From Pachypanchax playfairii (Eukaryota > Chordata > Actinopteri > Cyprinodontiformes > Aplocheilidae): DNA of 64,000 nucleotides. Below, in pieces: positions 61,601 to 64,000 of the stretch (position 1 is the stretch's first letter; the number at the start of each line of letters is the position of its first letter). Under the pieces are notes generated by a model that saw only the letters and a program-made list of their open reading frames with translations, ran no database searches and was not told where the DNA came from. The DNA lies in NCBI GenBank assembly GCA_006937955.1, contig SSNP01000105.1, forward strand, positions 1,145,834 to 1,209,833, written 5' to 3'. A program made the position numbers and the translations under genes.

Positions 61601-64000
61601 GGGCGCTTGTTTTTTTCTAACCTCCTGAGGACCAGTTTCCTGACTTTTACTATCTTTCTGGGGTCCGAGGGTTCTTGTGGGGACCGAAGCCTGGTCCCCA
61701 TGGGGGGGAATCCCCTTTTTAGGGTTAGGGTTTAGGTTTATAGGTATGGTGTGAATAGAGTTTTAGTTAGTCTTAGGGTTAGTTATAGAGTAACCAGTAA
61801 TGGTTAAGGTTAGGAAAAGGGTTTGGGTTAGGTATAAATCTAGTTACTAAAATCAATGGAAGTCAATGGACGGTCCCCATAAGGATAACAAAACAAACAT
61901 ACGTGTGTGTGTCTGCGCGCGTGACCTCACCACTGCATTGTGCTCCACTCGCGCTCTGACCTGATCCACCTTACCAGAGACAACTCTGGGGAAGATTGAG
62001 GAATCGGCACCTTTACAGAACAGGTACACCTCACCTGTTCACACACAGAGCATGAACAATATGTGTGTAAGCAACAAAGATACAGAAACATAAAAAGTTT
62101 TTTTTTGTGTGTGTTACCTGTCTTGGCTCTGACGATGACACTCATCCTCCGTCTCACTGAGTCAAAAGTCAAAACTTCCAGCAGCTCAAATCTGATTATA
62201 AACAAGGAGAATATTATGTTGCACCATTTCAGACCAACTGTTATCAAACAAGCCACTAAATAAATAAAGAAGTATCACCTCTCCAGCTCATCGTCTCTGT
62301 TTAGGATTTCCATCTGACCGTCCTTTTGCCTCAGAAAGGTGAAACCGAGCCTGCAGCATAGAACATTCCCAGTAATCTGAATGAACGTAACGAAACTCAG
62401 ATAAACGTTTCTATGTATGCGTCCCACCTCTTCATGCCCTCCACCAGAGCCACCTCGTCTGGAGACGATGAGATGTACATGGAGGAGGACTTTCCTGAGT
62501 GGATGCCATGTTTGATCCCATCTACCTTCTCCTCCTCCTTGACCTGCACCGTGTGGCACAAACACAACGCACGGAAAAACAGCTCCTCGTGCTCCTGTGG
62601 CGGGCGAACAGCGTGTTAGAGAAAAGCATGAACAAGCATGCACTGTGAGTGAGGCGACGCTCACCCTGGCTTCAGGTCCTGGAGATGTATCGATCATGTC
62701 AATGCTGGAAGCACCAGGCATCACCTGTCAACAAGGAGAGAAATTAACCAATAAAAAGATACGATGTATTTCAAAGGAAAATATTCTATAAATTTAAGAT
62801 TATTTCAATAAATAGTTTTCGATAATTTGAGACTTAAAAAATAAATAGTTCTGTGTTTTGGTTTTAGGGTTGCAGAGAGACGAGAAGTAACTAGGAATAT
62901 CAAAGGAATCAACCAATTGAAAATCACCTGGTTTACTAATCTAGCAGTGAAACATAAAAATCAAAGATAGAAGAAAAACTAAACATGATTAAAGCCTCAG
63001 TCACGATGACCCGTATGAACAGCTGGGAATACAAACGCCAGTTCAATACCTTTGTAACAACCTGTGTAAAGTGCAAGATGTTCAGGGATTTACTCCTAAA
63101 CTTGTAGAGAACTGCATGTTTTCACAAGGATATAAAATAGACCAAGATAAAAAGCTGTTTGATTCCAGAAAATTACATTTATTTGTCATTTTTTCATGAT
63201 GCGCGAGGCGACACGATGCAACAGCTCAGCAAAGGTGTTACGGTCCCTTCTGACTAGCGTCCAGCTCATGGAACTGAATCTGGCTGTGGCTTGTCTTCTC
63301 GCCACGTCCTAAAAAGCCGCAGCTACAGCTGGTAGATCTTCTCCATCCTGCAGCTGTAGAAGGTGCAGCTGGAGACTCTCTGTATTATTGTCATCTTGAA
63401 AATTAGAAGCTTTTCCACAACTTCACGAGCAGATGTGATGATCAACAGAATTTTAGAGAAACTGGTCCTTCCCCACTTATATTCATCAACAAAATGTGCA
63501 GACAGCCAGAGGATAAAAAACTTGAAATTGCATTAGTTGCACACGAAGCTGCCGTTCGTGCATCCTATGACAATAATTTTCATAAGATGATTGTTGGTAG
63601 AAAAGAGGAAGCTTCAAACAAACATACGGGTCATTGTGACTGAGGCTTTCCTCTCATATGTTGTCATTAACATAACTGTCTGATGAAAGAACAGATTAAT
63701 TAAGTGATTTGTTCCACAACGCGGCAGGAAGTCTATGAGTCTCTACAGTTCAGAAGAATCTGGATTTTAAAGGGCATCGTAATTTCTCTACATTCCTTCA
63801 TGATACCATGCAGGGGATTATCTGTTTAACAGAAAGTAGTCCAATTACAATCAAACATCTTTTAAAACGTAAAGTAACTTAATGACAACAGCATTTCTAT
63901 TACCTGTCCGTTACAGATGACATGAGGGATGTAAACGTGTCCGTCCACACAGCACTCTATAAACTCCATATTGTTCTCTGTCAGAGTCCCTGTCTTGTCT
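52343..64000 (-). CDS. atp11a: phospholipid-transporting P4-ATPase ATP11A, 3' half of gene
   Basis: Exons in transcript order: 64000-63904 (enters from outside), 62724-62665, 62594-62428, 62350-62279, 62191-62118, 62034-61931, 60683-60502, 60099-59848, 59747-59570, 59486-59384, 58796-58651, 58497-58438, 58366-58239, 57227-57092, 55342-55277, 55161-55058, 54978-54813, then either 53868-53791 or 52612-52343. All junctions have AG/GT and keep frame. About 698 residues are covered before the alternative tails. Visible motifs: catalytic DKTGTLT, nucleotide-binding KGADSSIF, TGDKMETA, GDGANDVSMI and transmembrane segments 5-10. ATP11A flips phosphatidylserine and phosphatidylethanolamine to the inner leaflet, with a CDC50 subunit. 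Both tails match ATP11A rather than ATP11B or ATP11C. The N-terminal half lies beyond the window. Confidence 0.96.
52898..53280. mobile_element. MITE, TAGACTGTATA ends (copy B)
   Basis: Ends TAGACTGTATAC and ATATACAGTCTA are inverted. Internal 'gagcgccctccagtggctgg' matches copy A at 49034-49413. Lies in the intron between the two alternative last exons of atp11a. Confidence 0.75.
53791..53868 (-). CDS. atp11a: atp11a alternative last exon, short tail
   Basis: 25 codons and a stop. The core TIFMLSQTS is identical to the C-terminus of the shorter human ATP11A isoform. The acceptor is gtggtag. Too short to show up in simple ORF searches. Confidence 0.9.
   Translation of the reverse strand, partial: NKRRCLASEPSTIFMLSQTSRRISF
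54813..54978 (-). CDS. atp11a: atp11a exon, TM10 and start of C-tail
   Basis: Reads PFLNYQRMYYVFMQMLSSGP, then LLPDVLKKVIWRALWPTTTE. Ends in phase 0 (CAG), so either terminal exon can follow. Confidence 0.97.
55058..55161 (-). CDS. atp11a: atp11a exon, TM9
   Basis: Reads LVLDTHYWTWINHFVIWGSL, then LLWGGIIW. Confidence 0.97.
55277..55342 (-). CDS. atp11a: atp11a exon, TM8
   Basis: 22 codons starting MFGNWTFGTLVFTV; human has IFGNWTFGTLVFTV. Confidence 0.97.
56506..56529 (-). CDS. atp11a: candidate 24-nt microexon of atp11a
   Basis: On the minus strand a long pyrimidine tract ending ctcag precedes 24 nt (LMTTNTQM), which end ATG before gtaagc, a near-perfect donor. Both flanking exons meet in phase 0, so inclusion adds 8 residues to the exoplasmic loop between TM7 and TM8 without changing frame. 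ATP11A sequences I know lack this insert, so it is either fish-specific alternative splicing or a decoy. Confidence 0.5.
57092..57227 (-). CDS. atp11a: atp11a exon, TM7
   Basis: Reads DIAKNSLLRW, then TVLGVYDAIVMFFGAYFLF and the exoplasmic DNTTFTSNGQ. Ends in phase 0. Confidence 0.97.
58239..58366 (-). CDS. atp11a: atp11a exon, TM6
   Basis: Reads LYDTAYLTLYNISFTSLPIL, then LYSLMEQHINMEILKKDP. Confidence 0.97.
58438..58497 (-). CDS. atp11a: atp11a exon, TM5
   Basis: 20 codons: NVVFIFPQFLYQFFCGFSQQ, the TM5 segment that helps form the lipid path. Confidence 0.97.
58651..58796 (-). CDS. atp11a: atp11a exon leading into TM5
   Basis: Reads GKEGRQAVRNSDYAIPKF, then HLKKMLLVHGHYYYIRI and LVQYFFYK. 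Confidence 0.98.
59057..59230. mobile_element. hAT-type MITE (copy 2) in atp11a intron
   Basis: 174 bp with ends CAGGGGTAGTGAACTCCAGA and its inverted counterpart ending GCCACCCCTG. Flanked by CACTAGAA (59049-59056) and CACTACAA (59231-59238), an 8-bp target duplication with one mismatch, diagnostic for hAT insertion. Confidence 0.85.
59384..59486 (-). CDS. atp11a: atp11a exon with GDGANDVSMI hinge
   Basis: Reads IVKMIKASKEHPITLAIGDG, then ANDVSMILEAHVGIG. The DGxND hinge coordinates magnesium in P-type ATPases. Confidence 0.98.
59570..59747 (-). CDS. atp11a: atp11a exon, phosphorylation domain
   Basis: Reads DFGLIIDGATLSAVM, then NCSAVLCCRMAPLQKAQ, conserved in all P4-ATPases. Confidence 0.97.
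59848..60099 (-). CDS. atp11a: atp11a exon, phosphorylation domain
   Basis: Reads LQEKAADTIESLHKAGMKVW, then VLTGDKMETAAATCYASKLF and EEQSLHDVLFDLSRTVLRH. TGDKMETA is the P4 version of the TGDN-type P-domain motif. Confidence 0.97.
60502..60683 (-). CDS. atp11a: atp11a exon, N- to P-domain
   Basis: Reads EGLRTLCVAYRPLNPDQYQE through IEKDLILLGATAVED, matching the family's EGLRTL and LLGATAVED blocks. Confidence 0.97.
61575..61920. repeat. dispersed fish repeat with TTAGGG-like units
   Basis: A GT/G-rich head is followed by an 8-bp inverted repeat, TGGGGACC (61678-61685) and GGTCCCCA (61693-61700). Next comes a stretch of degenerate GGGTTA/AGGGTTAG units (61718-61832), then 'cggtccccataaggataa' and a GT tract. 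This order recurs in many fish genomes. It sits in an atp11a intron and is not a telomere. Confidence 0.6.
61931..62034 (-). CDS. atp11a: atp11a exon with KGADSSIF motif
   Basis: Reads VYLFCKGADSSIFPRVVSG, then VDQVRARVEHNAV. The Lys of KGA contacts ATP in P-type ATPases. Confidence 0.96.
62118..62191 (-). CDS. atp11a: atp11a exon, nucleotide-binding domain
   Basis: Reads FELLEVLTFDSVRRRMSVIV, the highly conserved FDSVRRRMSV block. Confidence 0.97.
62279..62350 (-). CDS. atp11a: atp11a exon, nucleotide-binding domain
   Basis: Reads LGFTFLRQKDGQMEILNRDD, matching human LGFTYLRLKDNYMEILNRE. Confidence 0.96.
62428..62594 (-). CDS. atp11a: atp11a exon, nucleotide-binding domain
   Basis: Reads EHEELFFRALCLCHTVQVKE and later YISSSPDEVALVEG, both P4-ATPase N-domain signatures. 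Confidence 0.96.
62665..62724 (-). CDS. atp11a: atp11a exon, start of nucleotide-binding domain
   Basis: 20 codons (VMPGASSIDMIDTSPGPEAR). SIDMID aligns with human GIDMID; the linker after it varies in the family. Confidence 0.93.
62991..63649. mobile_element. unassigned DNA element with 27-bp inverted termini
   Basis: 62991-63017 (starting AAAGCCTCAGTCACGATGAC) and 63623-63649 are inverted copies with one mismatch over 27 bp. The 659-bp element lies in an atp11a intron. The inside shows no ORF of note but is GC-richer in the middle (63190-63380). Target duplication unclear, so superfamily unknown. Confidence 0.7.
63904..64000 (-). CDS. atp11a: atp11a exon with phosphorylation site (partial)
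   Basis: Reads DKTGTLTENNMEF, then ends VICNGQ before gta. The Asp of DKTGT is phosphorylated in each transport cycle. The window cuts the exon one base before this codon. Confidence 0.97.

Noticed and set aside
61715..61835. Possible telomere
   Set aside because: Units are degenerate, few and embedded in a dispersed repeat inside an intron.

Overview
The window is vertebrate nuclear DNA from a ray-finned fish, most likely a percomorph teleost. It is AT-rich and gene-poor. It carries Tc1/mariner and hAT-type DNA transposons with typical fish terminal sequences, CA/TG microsatellites, G homopolymers and a 10-N assembly gap. The only two genes I can support firmly are a single-exon SOX1 gene and a multi-exon P4-ATPase gene, atp11a. 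SOX1 and ATP11A also lie near each other in human (13q34), so the pairing looks like old conserved synteny.

Layout. Positions 1-10.9 kb are non-coding, with one block that looks like a conserved regulatory element (about 2.19-2.56 kb), LINE/SINE fragments, a small hAT MITE and a cluster of tRNA-like sequences. Positions 10.96-12.54 kb form a CpG-rich island holding the intronless sox1 gene on the plus strand (CDS 11395-12450), preceded by an octamer/CRE/CCAAT promoter block and followed by a poly(A) signal. About 40 kb without a firm gene follows (12.5-52.3 kb), with several blocks rich in homeodomain, POU and SOX motifs, a nested transposon cluster (16.5-19.6 kb), a full-length Tc1-like element with an intact transposase (34.27-35.49 kb), a decayed relative (39.99-41.41 kb) and several MITEs. 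From 52343 to the window's right edge runs the 3' half of atp11a on the minus strand, from the catalytic DKTGT motif to the stop codons. Exon boundaries were placed by hand, and every junction keeps the reading frame.

atp11a has two alternative last exons, both matching the two C-terminal tails known for mammalian ATP11A. A 24-nt, frame-preserving candidate microexon lies in the intron just before the exon starting MFGNWTFG. sox1 (a neural SOXB1 transcription factor) and atp11a (a plasma-membrane aminophospholipid flippase) are convergent and have no obvious functional link. The long gap between them most simply reads as the regulatory domain of sox1. I found no CRISPR array, operon, toxin system or other prokaryote-type system. 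The features most worth follow-up are the microexon, the twin terminal exons, the intact transposon with unusual catalytic spacing, and an unassigned element with 27-bp inverted termini in an atp11a intron.
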